Source of the DNA: Hydractinia symbiolongicarpus
Lineage: Eukaryota; Cnidaria; Hydrozoa; Anthoathecata; Hydractiniidae
Assembly (NCBI RefSeq): GCF_029227915.1
Contig: NC_079881.1
Span: 3,658,001 to 3,722,000 of the forward strand
DNA length: 64,000 nt
Direction: 5' to 3'
How positions within the stretch are numbered: the first letter of the stretch is position 1; every line of letters begins with the position of its first letter. Both the position numbers and the translations under genes were made by a program. Below are positions 44,894-56,895 of this stretch, in pieces. The notes below the pieces were generated by a model. It saw only the letters and a list, made by a program, of their open reading frames with translations. It was not told where the DNA came from and made no database searches.

Positions 44894-47027
44894 ATTAGTA
44901 AGTAGTTTAAGGAGGAGAAGGGGGTTAATGGGATATATAATGGTACGGAAAAAAAAGGATTTCCATGTCAAAGTGGTATTATTTTGAGCTCATTTTAAAG
45001 GTGGTGATGGAAAAATTTTTTTGCTAATTAAATGCAGACCTGTTTCGCATTTTTAATATGCACCCACTGCTATGTCTGCACCCTATCCACACCAGTGTTA
45101 CAATAATTTTCTTACAAAATTTGGGTGCATACATTTAGATTTGTAATGGTCATATTCAAAGTTATATGTAGTGTAATGAAAAAAGGAAAATATATTTAGA
45201 CAAAAACAAGTGGAGTACCTTAAATTTCAATTCCTCCACAACCTCTGGAGAGTTTACTAACGACATAATTCTTTAAATTTTATTGTAATTAAGTTTTCAA
45301 AATAATTGCATTATGCAAACTGCATCTGAAAACTTTACTAATACAACTATAGCACAAGTCTTGTACAACTTCCTTAACCAAGCGTCCATGAAACTAAAGT
45401 GTCTTTGGAAATCCATAAAGAAAACCCATTCACAAAACCTGGTACAGTATGTGGCCATTGTATAAATAAATAAATATATAGATGAAACTTAAGATGTGGT
45501 AAATAACTCAGCATGCTTTCAGTTTCAGATACGTGTTTTTGAATCCACAAATATGTCAATAATATTAATAATTGTTATAACAGCTGAGTGTTTCAGACGC
45601 TGGAAAAAGCAGTTCGCTGAAGCTGACACTAGTGTGTCAGGTGATACATAGCTTGTGTGTTATTTTATTGTTGTCTTTTTGCTTTTAAGTATATGTCTAA
45701 AAATATAGTTCACCCTTTGAAAAAGCAAGTAAGATACATTATTTATATGGTATAGGACATTTAAAAAATGACACATGGCACATTCAAATGTCTGTTCGCA
45801 AGCAAAACAGTTGTTAATGACATCATTGTCTCCCCGTCTTTTCTTTTTAAGAAAATGACATTTGTGGGTTTTTTAGACTTAGTATTTTCAGTTCTAGAGT
45901 TGTAAAAATGCATACATAATTTATTACAAATATGCCTGTTTTGGTCGTAAAAAAAAAGTAATAAATTGTGTTTTTGTTTCTGTTACATTTAGTGCCAGCA
46001 AATTTTAATTGTATATATATGATGTGATAATGTTCTCGTAGATAATCTTTTTTGTTATGCGAGTAACATTACAACTTCATTTTCCTTGCTCATTAACATC
46101 AGGCTGCAAATAATTGTTCATAATTGACAGGACTGAACACAAACAAACATACATTTTATGCAAGTTCTAAACATACCTTTGTGTACTTTAAAATCAATCC
46201 TCACTTCTTTCTCTCGATGTTTTAATATATTATACTATTATCTCTAAAAAATAAACAAAAAAAACATTCAAAACCACAAATTAATGAACTCTGCATAGAG
46301 AAAAAATATAACTAAAAGCAACTAAGGTCAGAAATTGGCTTACAAATAATTAGCCTAGCAAACTTAGTTTTCTTCGGATACTGAAACTGAGTTTCCTTAA
46401 TACGAAATCTTAGATGCAAAAAAATGTCTCAGAGCACAACCCGAATTCAAATCAGTCAGTAAATACATTTATTTCTTAGAGAAAGTCCCAAATTTAAAAT
46501 TGAGTATTAAGCCAAGGCTGGTACAGCCATACCTTACCTTTTTATGCTTAGAGGTGAGTAAAACATTTGCTAAAACATTTATTTATATTTATGCATTTAA
46601 ACTGGTGTTTTTTATTGTATATTATTTTATAGTTTTTTATTTATATTGAAGATATACAATACTTTTCTCCAGTAAAAAAAAAGCTAAAACATAAAAACTC
46701 GCATTTCAGGAACAAAATAAAACATTAGGCTAAAATTAAAAGCCTACATTGAGAACAAGACACAACAAAATTTGCAGACCTGACTGATAAAGCTAACGTA
46801 GTGTTCTAGTAAGTGCGGAAATTGTGACAACAATTGCTGACACTTAAAATGCTGAATTACGCGGGCTGTACTTATAAATTTGACAAAAATAGATAAAAAC
46901 TGATTATCTTCTTCTGTATGGGTAACCATAGTGATTCTCCAATTCAGTAGGTGTTACCAATGGAAACAATTTGGCACAGTCAAAGTATGTCATGAAAGAA
47001 ACAAAGCAAAGACAATAATCATTTGCT
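44894..47027. other. no gene seen
   Basis: AT-rich, with no recognisable coding or repeat structure beyond short homopolymers. Confidence 0.5.
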
Positions 47028-47175
47028 TATTTTAATATATATATATTTTATTAAAAATAAAATGTAAAAGCTTTTCGGCTTACTCCATCATCAGTACATA
47101 ATTTTATGTACTGATGATGGCGTAAGCCGAAAAGCTTTTACATTTTATTTTTAATAAAATATATATATTAAAATA
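47028..47175. repeat. 73-bp-arm palindrome with hammerhead-like core words
   Basis: 47028-47100 pairs with 47105-47175 almost perfectly (one clear mismatch, ACTCC against GGCGT, plus an AT-tract length difference) around a 4-base loop. Each arm, on opposite strands, reads ATGTA, CTGATGATGG, GTAAGCC, GAAAAGC, TTTTACAT. The order resembles hammerhead-ribozyme core elements (CTGATGA...GAAA) with ATGTA/TACAT as a stem I. It could be a head-to-head pair of repeat termini. Confidence 0.85.
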
Positions 47176-48799
47176 CATTTAGATGGCGAATTTTATTACA
47201 AATATTTGCTTATTTCAACACTTTTCCTTTGACATCATCAAAAGCATGAAATTTGTTAAGCAAAAAAGAGTTATGTCCTTGCCTAGAAAGAATAAGGGTA
47301 GAAACCAACAGTAAGCATCACTAATTTAAACCAACCTCTATAAAAAACAGTATAAAATTCAATGTTTTGTACAGGCTAAAGTTTTACCATACAAAACATT
47401 AGATGACCTCCCCTCCAAACTGATGTTATGTGCCACTGGTTAAGAGAAGCAACCCTAAGCTAGATTCAAATTCCATATTAACCATTTGACTATTTAACAG
47501 TAATTCATTAAACATTACTTCAACTTTGCAAATGTACCAACAGAAAAAATTGTTTCTTTCCCATAATGACTTCTACTTTTTTTTCTATTGTTAAACTTGT
47601 TCTTACGTTTCAATAAAGAATGTCTATTTTCTCCTATTAAGAATAAATTCTTTTTTAGAAAATCACCTCTACATTAATCAACTTTAACTAAAAGACAAAA
47701 TTCACATTGCTAAAGTGTGTGAATATGAAATATGCATCAAATAAGGGTAATTACTAACCCTATAATAACTGGGCAATACTGGAGAATATCGACCGACGTC
47801 AACTGGCAAGGACCTTTCCTACTAAGTCATAGCTAAACATGAATCTCACTTTAGAATGAAAAATGGTTGTGGAAACGTAAAGTCTAACCTGGCTCTTGTT
47901 GTTATAATGGAAATGCATAAAAAACATGGTATACGTGTTGTTTCTTATGACTTAACACACTTTTAAAAACCAATGTACTTTAACAAATGTCTAAATTTTT
48001 ATTTTTTATTTTAATTAGGACATTACAAATTCCATCTCCATGCAGAGACATGAATAATTAACAATAATAAGGTTTGAGACAAACCTGTTTTTAACGTGAA
48101 ACTATCCTTTACAAAATGTTTATTAAAGAACTGCTAAACTACATTATAAAGAAGAAACTATTGTGAGGTCATAAAATATTTTAATGTGACTTATCAGAGC
48201 AATTACTTTTTATCAAAATTGTTAATAATCATAGCTTCTCAAAATAAAAAGTAAACAAAAGTGAACCATAGCATTTCCAAACAGCTATTAAAGTTTGTGC
48301 GAAACCTACACGCACAGATCATCTTATGACGTGTAATGCTTATGCAATACAAGCAATCCAATTTACAAGTGAAAGTATTTATGCATAAAATCAGTAAAAA
48401 CAAGCAAGCCAAAACAACTTATACACTTACAATTCCATTAACTAAAGGGATACAAATATAAAACAATCACATGCTCAAATAAAGTTTAAATACATTAGTT
48501 TAAAACCTTAATAAACCATGATATGAAATTCTAATTGCTATGGATACCTACAAATTGTTTTTAAAAGAAACCTAAGCAACAACTTAATTGAACAAAATCA
48601 AAATAAAATAAAAAGGATTTTATTACTCCTACTGACAAGCTATTTGAACTAATTAATTTAGATATTCATCAATATAGGTATTAGTCAATTTTTTGCTAAT
48701 TTTTAGCACATATGTGGAAGTATTTACAGTTTTGCTAGGAAGTATCCTGAATCTATGAAAGGAATAATGGAAACTTTCATTGGCCAGACATTACTATGG
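47176..48799. other. no gene seen
   Basis: AT-rich, nothing recognisable. Confidence 0.5.
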
Positions 48800-51420
48800 C
48801 AGTATTGGAATGGCACAAAATCTGGTGGCACAAAAACATTTTGTTGGCAAAATTGGTTGAAATGTTATGTAGAAGGTCTATAAGAGGAGGATGCTCCATA
48901 AAGAAGAGACTTCATCAACAATATTTAAATCTGAAGATGGTAAGGAAATCAAAACATGTGACCATATACCTGCTTGGCTTAATATGTTTGCATAACAACA
49001 AAAGTTACCGACAAAGACTTTTTAGTAAATTATAGATTCTGAAATCAACAGTGTTTAAATTCTGGCACAAGAACATTTAATTAATTTAGTTCCACCAGAC
49101 ATTACTGCATTTAAATTATTGAAGAGGGGAGTGGGAATTAAAAAATATCCACTGACTGATGATGAATAATTTAGATTAATCAAGAGAAGGAAATTGCATA
49201 AACAGTTTGAGCATCCATCAAAAGACAAACTGGAGCAGCTTTGGAGAAATGCTGATGTACCTGACTGAAAATGACTGCTGGAGTGATATGTGCAATTTAT
49301 ACATTACCACATCAATTGAAAACAATGGTTGTATGGTAACAAAATTTGGTTCTTACATCTTCTTGATTATTTGACATCTGGTCATATTATAATAAATCCT
49401 GTGTTATTAAAGTAAAAGTAAAGAAATTATCATTAATTAAATTTTTGTGACCTGGATTTCCATATTTGGTTTAACTGAGCATTTTTCAGTAGAGAATGAT
49501 GGAGATTTTTATAATAAATATTACCATAGCATGTGTGAGAATTTGAACATCAATATTGTTACAACAGCAGCTGAGAGTTAGTGGAGAAAGAGACCTGTTG
49601 ATCGACATAAATTCACACTTAGCAATAAGATCTGTAAAATGATGGCAAGCCTAACTATTCATTAAAGACAGTCGTAGCTTGGGCTGTTGCTGCGACGAAT
49701 TCTAGGAAAAATGTTCAAATCAACTGTTTGTTAGCAATCTAAATTTTTAAGTTGTTAAAATGAATGATCCACCAGCTCTAGAAGGAAGAACAAGTAGTCA
49801 AGTAGTTACTGACAATTTAAATACATTACATGAAGTAACAGAAGCCTTTAAAAAATCTAAATCCTGTGAAAAGATTGAAGAGCCTTGAACCTAAACAACC
49901 TCATGTGGTGTGAAGTATCTAACAGGAGATAAAGTATACTATAAAAACGAAGACCTGATGATATTTGTAAAGGTCCTGCCATTGTGTAGGACAGGAAAGT
50001 CAGCAAGTTCTCATGAAGTGTGGATCAACATACGTTACAATACAGACTATAATTGAAAGATCAAAAATTGAATGTAAATGTAAAATTGGAGATCCACAAT
50101 AAAGAAAAACAGGAAACTGAAAGAGAAATGTTGAAAGAGGAGGATGAGGTAGGTACTAAAGCATCAACTATCAACAGTGATAATACTAGATGCACATAAA
50201 TACAATTGTCAATAACAATATATTGAAACCAAATGTGAAAAATAAAGATAAAGATAAAATAAAATACAGAAGTTGTTTTAAAAAACAGGTGCTGTCAAGA
50301 GCTGGTAAAGCAAGCGAAAGTTTAGTAACTGGCTGAATGTTGTTAATAAAGTTTGAATTGTTAAGAATTTAGATGGTGAAAGGTTGAATAATGGGATTTT
50401 ACTGAAAAGGATAAGGCTTTGATAGTCTTGAATAAAGCTGGTGAAAAAGAGACCAACATTGGCAAGGAGAAGGAATTGATTAACTAAATTAAAAAAGGGT
50501 TTTAATGAAGTCAATGATAAAAATTAAAGTTGTGTTAGCACTATTGATTTTGACAGAGAAGAATGTCGATGGGCAAGGTTGTGAAAGTTAGATTGGTGGC
50601 AAGAGGTTTTGAAGAGTTTTAAAAAACAGTCCACAGTCTCCAACACTCACAAAGAAATAGTTACATTTGATGGTGTCAATCTTAGCTTGCAAAGAATGGG
50701 ATAGTTACTCTCTAGACAATAAAGCTGCCTCTTTGCAAGGTAAACTCCTTGTAATTTGACCATTGCATCAGACCTTTAAAATGGTACTTTAAACAACACA
50801 GCCTTTTGGTTTGATTTGATGAAAAGAAAATACAACATCATTATTGTGTCACAAGATTCATTCAAAAGATTAAATTACTCAACATAAACACAAAGATAAA
50901 GATGAATTATTGAATAAAAAACAAAAATATGATTTGAGAGTATTTATTGGACGATTAAATTGATTAGCTACACAGACATGTCCTCGAATGTTTATCACTG
51001 TTGCAGATAGGCGAAGAGCCAACAAATGTTACAAAGGGCGAAGTGTGAACCTGTGGAATTGAAATCCAGGAAAAGTTGGAAACAAGGAAAAAGCTAAGCT
51101 CCTTGTATTTCATGATGCATCATTTGCAAATCTAAAGGGGAAGGGTCCCAAGGTGGATTTTTGATTTCCTTAACAAATTAAATATTTCTTATGGTTTGGC
51201 ACTTATTGACCACCACAGACAATAGCCTACAAGCCTTTACAAAATATTCTGAGGCAAGATAACAAATTTTATGACAATTCCATCTCCACAAGTAGTTAAT
51301 ATAGGCAAATTCTTTACTACATTCATGCAATTTTTAGTAATATAGAAAGTTGGATTGAGATTAGAGAAAAATTACTGAAGAATATTAGAAAATCTTACCA
51401 AAGATAATAGGTTAACAACT
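48800..51420 (+). pseudogene. decayed Ty1/copia-type retrotransposon
   Basis: Motifs occur on the plus strand in copia order (integrase before RT): a protease-side fragment near 48920; a GAG-pre-integrase block HKQFEHPSKDKLEQL (about 49200); integrase pieces NDGEFYNKYY, CENLNI, TTAAES and ALEGRTSSQV (49490-49810); a GDKVYYK and GSTYVTIQT block (49930-50050); RT start VRLVARGFEE (about 50590); SPTLTKK; and an RNase H piece LVFHDASFANL with GSQGG (about 51100-51160). Stops and frameshifts are dense and no LTRs were recognised, so it is an old, inactive copy. Confidence 0.75.
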
Positions 51421-53777
51421 TCAGTAATTATTATTAATTACACCCTAATTAAGCTATTATTATATTGTAATTTATTATCTTCCCTTACTGACTGTTCATC
51501 ATTACATAATAAACCAATTATTTTGTTTAATAGCTAATTAGGTATAAGGGTGTGTTCACTATGCATGTGTGATCTTAAAATAATTTTTCACAATGGCAAA
51601 ATTAGTAACAAAAATTGCTTATGCCTGTAGGCTGCACAGAAAATGCTGTTTTCAGCAAATCTGCAAAGCTAAGAGTTTCAACAAGTCGTAGTGGATTAAA
51701 CTTTGTAACTACTTGTAGAACAAACAATATAAATGAAAATTAAATTTCACAAAGTTGAATGGTCACTAATAATGATATTCAATATTAAATCTGTTTTTAA
51801 GTCATTTATATACATAAAATAATATTCTGTTAAATAAGGAATATCACTTAGGTAACATATCCATTGATCTAGAAAAATATAATTAATATAAAGGGATTCC
51901 TGCCTCAAAAGATTTTGAGGCAGGAATTGCCCCTTACGCCCAACAGAGGCTATTGTTTTAGCGTAAGGGACTTGCGAAAAGCAAGTTCCAACTAATATTT
52001 TTGTGCAAATAATAAAGTTAAAAAACAATACTGGCTGGAAACTGTGTACATCCAGATCAATTAAACCATCTTGCATGATCTATAATAAATCAGATAAAAT
52101 TTCTGTTGCACATAAGAACTTTTTTTTGCACGTTTTTTAGGAAAATTGTTCCTAAATATTTAACGTGAACAGCTTTGAAAAATCTTTAACAAAGGAACTT
52201 TTTGTGTTCTCTATTCTAATGCTTTACCTGCTTAATCTCAAAATGAGTTTGAGAAGAATTAAAATTCATACAAAAAATTAAAAACACTTTTTCAGATATA
52301 TATTTTTAAAGTGAGTTTGTAATCCCATTTTAAAATATCTTGAACCAGGATGGAACCAGGATGAAGCCTCCTGAAACAGAACAAGCTTTTAAAATCAGGA
52401 TGTCTTGTTTACACACCTTTGATCAGGCTAGAACAGCTTCGGAAAGGTTATGTAGCAAGTTTAGATAATCACATAACAATGACAATATATATTATGTGAA
52501 GTCTTTATGGTAGCTATGCTAGCTTGGTAGCTGAATTTTTCTGTGACAAATAATTTTATAAAACATCATATTATATAGATAAGTAAATACATATTAAGCA
52601 TGAATAAATTTTGAAATCCTTATCTTTTGGTGTTTAAAGGTTTTCTGATGACTTCATCAACTCAGCAGTTCCTAAATCGGTGGGATGATAACCTTCAGAG
52701 AATTAATCCAATTTCGGTCCGAGGTTGCCCCCAGTTACCCATGCAGGAAATAAGATCAGTTTTCACCCTATTTTGCCTTAAAGTAAAAAGTTCAATGGAA
52801 TGGCTTCACACCCTTAATTCTCCTGGTCGGCAAATGTCACGTGATACATAAACCAATTACAGGTTTATATTCTCCCGGACAGCAAATTTCACAAGACACT
52901 TTTAAACCAATACACCTTTACGATAATTCAGGGAAACTAACACTTCATCGCAGCATATATATTTAGCGATCAGAGGAGGTAAACATCACACTTTTATAAG
53001 AGTTTATTAATGAGAAAACACGTTTTTTCGTGATAACTTTTTTTGCCGTGCTTTGATTTTTAATAAAAAGTACACATAAGTTGTATCTTATTATTATTAA
53101 GGTTTCCTGAAAATTTGAAAGAAATTGATATGACAGAAGTTAAAAAACTGGAGAAAACATGCTTTTGTCACTAACAAACTCTCATAAAAACACGATTTTT
53201 ACCTCCTTTTTTTTCTTTTTTCCGATATTGTGAAACGATGGAGAGCCGTAGGTACGCATGTACAATTGAATTATCGTAAAGGTGTATTACAGGTCTGTAT
53301 TTTTAAGGGTAGCCATCATGATTTGAGGAAAAACACATTTTCACTCAGTCACCTCTTCATAAAATAGCGGCTGAATTTTATGTAGAATTTTTTTTTCTAA
53401 CTTCAAATCTGTCACATGTCATAGTTTAGGTGTGTTTTTCCTAATTTAGCTTTATTTTAATTTAGAGACTTTTTTAGTTCTTGTTTAATCCCTCAACTGA
53501 AAGTGGTACCACGTGATATTCTGACCAGGAGGAGACACAGGAGAATAACACCCCATTGAGGGAGGGGGTTCTGGCTAAATTGATCTTCACGGAAATAATC
53601 TGCGGCGATTGTTACTAACACAAAACAACTTATAATTTAGAGCTCCCTTCTTTTAGTTCACTTGATATATCCCACTCATAACATCTCATAACTGAACAGC
53701 CTAAAACTTAGCTCATACCAAAAAAATTGTGGATTGGACCAGCACTGTGATCTTGACAAGTTTTGCCGGCACCGATA
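51421..53777. other. no gene; two inverted-repeat segments
   Basis: ATACACCTTTACGATAATTC at about 52911 is inverted at about 53267. A further pair (CTCCTGGTC...CACGTG near 52820; the complement near 53510-53535) lies outside it, suggesting a MITE-like structure of about 0.7 kb. A 50-bp imperfect tandem duplication lies at 52818-52915. The remainder is AT-rich. Confidence 0.4.
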
Positions 53778-54095
53778 TTTACAAGCTCGTGAGCTTGTAT
53801 TAAAACGCAAATGTGTCCTACAAGAATAGAAATTTTTGCCTCTCTGAGCACCGACACGGGAGTCGTCGTGTGTTCGAATCTCATCGTGGTAACTATTTTT
53901 ACTTTTTTTTTCTTTTTTAAAAAGATAAAATAACTGCGTAGTATGTAAAAAATATTATTGCGTATCTGAATAGTAGAATATGTCGTGTCTAACTTCGTAA
54001 CAAAAATCACAATTTTATAGACAGCTTTTTGTAAACTTTATTCGCGAGGTTGTTTACGTATACCATACGTCTTGTTGTAAATAAAACAAGGAAGT
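53778..54095 (+). repeat. dispersed tRNA-like repeat, copy B (uninterrupted)
   Basis: Same unit as at 12.3-12.8 kb in the opposite orientation: the palindrome ACAAGCTCGTGAGCTTGT, then GTGTTCGAATCTCAT (B-box-like), a T-rich run, TATTGCGTATCTGAATAG, and TTTATTCGCGAGGTTGTTTA. It lacks the internal 260 bp of copy A. Confidence 0.65.
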
Positions 54096-56895
54096 CTACG
54101 CAAAATCTACGCAAATCTACGCAAAACTAACTGTGGACTGGTTTTTATCAAGCAGAAATTCTCGTGCGTAAAATTCTCTGTGCGAAACGATTCCTATCAT
54201 GATATAAATCCCATAAAATCTGGTAGTTTTCGTCCATATGTTAAGTTAACTGCAAAACGTGTTCGGTAATCTGGTCAACTCCTCTATAAAAAAGTGTTTT
54301 TACGACGGTGGCGAGTCTCTTATGATTTTAGCGAAAGTTTACACGACGGGCGTAAGTAAGTGATCGAAAGCATGTTGTTATACCTAGATCAGATTACTCT
54401 AATTATTAGAAAGGTCACGACATCCTGTTACTTGCTTTATGCAATGCGCGGTATGGTGACACTGGTCATTATAACATATAATGACCAGTAGTGTATATCT
54501 AAGCAGCAAACTCGACTATGCTATTAGTTCCGCCGGAAAGACACTGAATTTATTTATAGCTAACAACGCCTTCTAGGTAAAGTTCTTTGTGCTAAAACCA
54601 TTACCAATTACAGCATTGTCACAACGGAACGAAAAATTTCAATTGCTGTCCGTCTACAGAAAGACGCAGTATAGAAAGATATTTTCGGCTCGCAGCCGGG
54701 CGATTTAGTATATGTCCAAGATAGACCATTTATTTGAAAGTTCGAAACAACTTTTGTTTGGTGACAAAGACAGTTGTAGTTACGCAATTACCTTCAAGAA
54801 GCCAATATACTTACTGTTTTCTTTGAATTTGTTTCATACAAGATGATTAAAAAATACAAGTAGTGGAAAGATTGCAGGAGAGACACTAACATTTTTTTTA
54901 CACAGGATAAGCAGGGCACATGGGTTCAAATATTAATAAAGAATGAAAGACCATCCATGAAGATGTTAATGGCGTATTTTGATTGAGCAGTGGTATATGG
55001 TGCATGTAATGTGTAGCATTGTTACGATGATAGCGCCTCATGAAAACATGTAAATAGCACAAAACGAAGCACTGCACTAAATTTTCTATAAAATTCTGTG
55101 TCTTTTAATCTTAACATATCTTAACAACGTACATGCTCCGTTGTAGATACCTATTCGCATAATATCTGCAGAATTAACGCGCGCAAACTGATTTTTTCCA
55201 AAAATCAGTGCACTATAGATCCGCGCATATGGCAGAATATTCTAGCAGGATGGCTTGGACCATTTTAACTAACTAAAAAACAATTGATAACTAAAATTCA
55301 ATTGATTTTAACCTTGAAGGTTCGTTCCACGCGCTTGCAAGTTATTCTGTCTAGTAAAGAACAGCCTTATCCTTGCTAAAAGCGTAAAAACTGAAAGAAA
55401 TTACATCTGGCGCCTTTTATGCTTAAATGAGGATTAGTCAGACAACTTGTTTTTAAAAAAAGTATTCGCAAAAGACGTTTGAAAAGAATTTATCGGGTAT
55501 CAGTTTTCGCAATGTTGACAAAGTCTCGCCAATCTCGTTTTTATGGCATTGTTTGCAGTTTTCTGATATACTGCTGGCGCGAAATTTAGCGTAAATAAGT
55601 GAATACAATATAACTTTGCTTCAACCCCAAGGTCGACCCCAATTTGCTAGAACTATCAAAGAGTGTAGCGTCGTTGAGAAGAAAATTGTCCTGGTGACGA
55701 GGTTGCTTCATTTCTGGAATTAGTATTTAGCAAAATAGCTTTTTCGCCGTTGCTCGCAATCTTCTAAGAGAATCGCATGACTACCTCTTTGCAGTAGCTG
55801 GGCTCTGTGCTTTGAAAGATGGGACAGGAAAGCAGAACACTGAAAATACACTGGTCGCAGTTTCTGCAATGTCTGCATTATAAAAATTCACGTCATAGCG
55901 GGTCACGTCGAAAAAAAAGTATCGTTTTTTTTTAAGTCCGCATCTGTAGTGACGCTTGGTGGCAACGTTGAGGTAGCCCCAGATTAAAAACTTTATTATG
56001 TAAGGAGATTTTAGGATGAAATTTTAGGACGACCACTGAAAAATGTGTAAAAAAACATTTTTTTTGGGGGGGAGGGGGGATTTTGACTCCTTTTAGAAGG
56101 TTAGAGGGGTTTTTCAGTTTGTCTTGAAGTAATTATGAAAATAAATATAAATCAATAGTTAAATATATTAATTTAATATATTAATTCATGACTTCACAAC
56201 AAAAATAAATATGAGAAGTTTTTTTTATGACAAATTATTTCAACGGATATTTCGTCTTGTTACTTAAAAGACTTTATCAACGTATGAATTTTTATAGAAT
56301 ATCCCGTCGTTACGTAAATACATGCTCAATTTTATTTCACAGCAATGAACTTACTATTTACGTAGGCTAGTAACGGCCTATACCAAAAGGAATTTACAAA
56401 GAATTAACTGTAACATTTGGTTAACGTATTTAGTCTGATTCTTGGCAAGAGATCAGTAGACCGTCAAGGTATATAGTGACATCCCTGCGAGTTGCTATTT
56501 TTAAGACCTGAAAAGGAAATTTAGAAAAAAACAACAACAAAAACGATAGAGTAATAGATTGTCTTGGATAAAATATCGGGAAACTTCTACAAACGTTGTT
56601 TTATATAACCATCTTTGAGCGTATCCGCTATCTAGGTTTTTGCAAAGGGGTAATGTAAATAAAACTTTTATACGACGTCTACTACTAAGGCGTCTTTGAA
56701 AAATTATCCGCCACAAAAAGGTTTGTAAGTTTACTGTTATTTCATCTGTTATTTGCCTTAGTTGTAGAAAGGAGCAGCTGTAAAAATGTGCGCTGTGAGG
56801 AGCTTACCACTTTCTCCCTTAAAACAATTAAAAAAGTCTCCTGAGAAAAACAGTCAGTTTACATTTATAATTTATTTGTAGATATCAACACTAAT
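54096..56895. other. no gene seen; 3' side of AIMP2
   Basis: Mixed-composition non-coding sequence. A small palindrome, TGGTCATTATA...TATAATGACCA, lies near 54464. A G-run (GGGGGGGAGGGGGGA) is at about 56065. The segment just below 56896 is the AIMP2 3' UTR side, with AATAAA words on the minus strand within about 20 bp of the stop. Confidence 0.45.

Noticed and set aside
48796-49035. 79-residue frame read as an independent gene
   Set aside because: Lies at the head of the copia relic and is better explained as frame-shifted element sequence.
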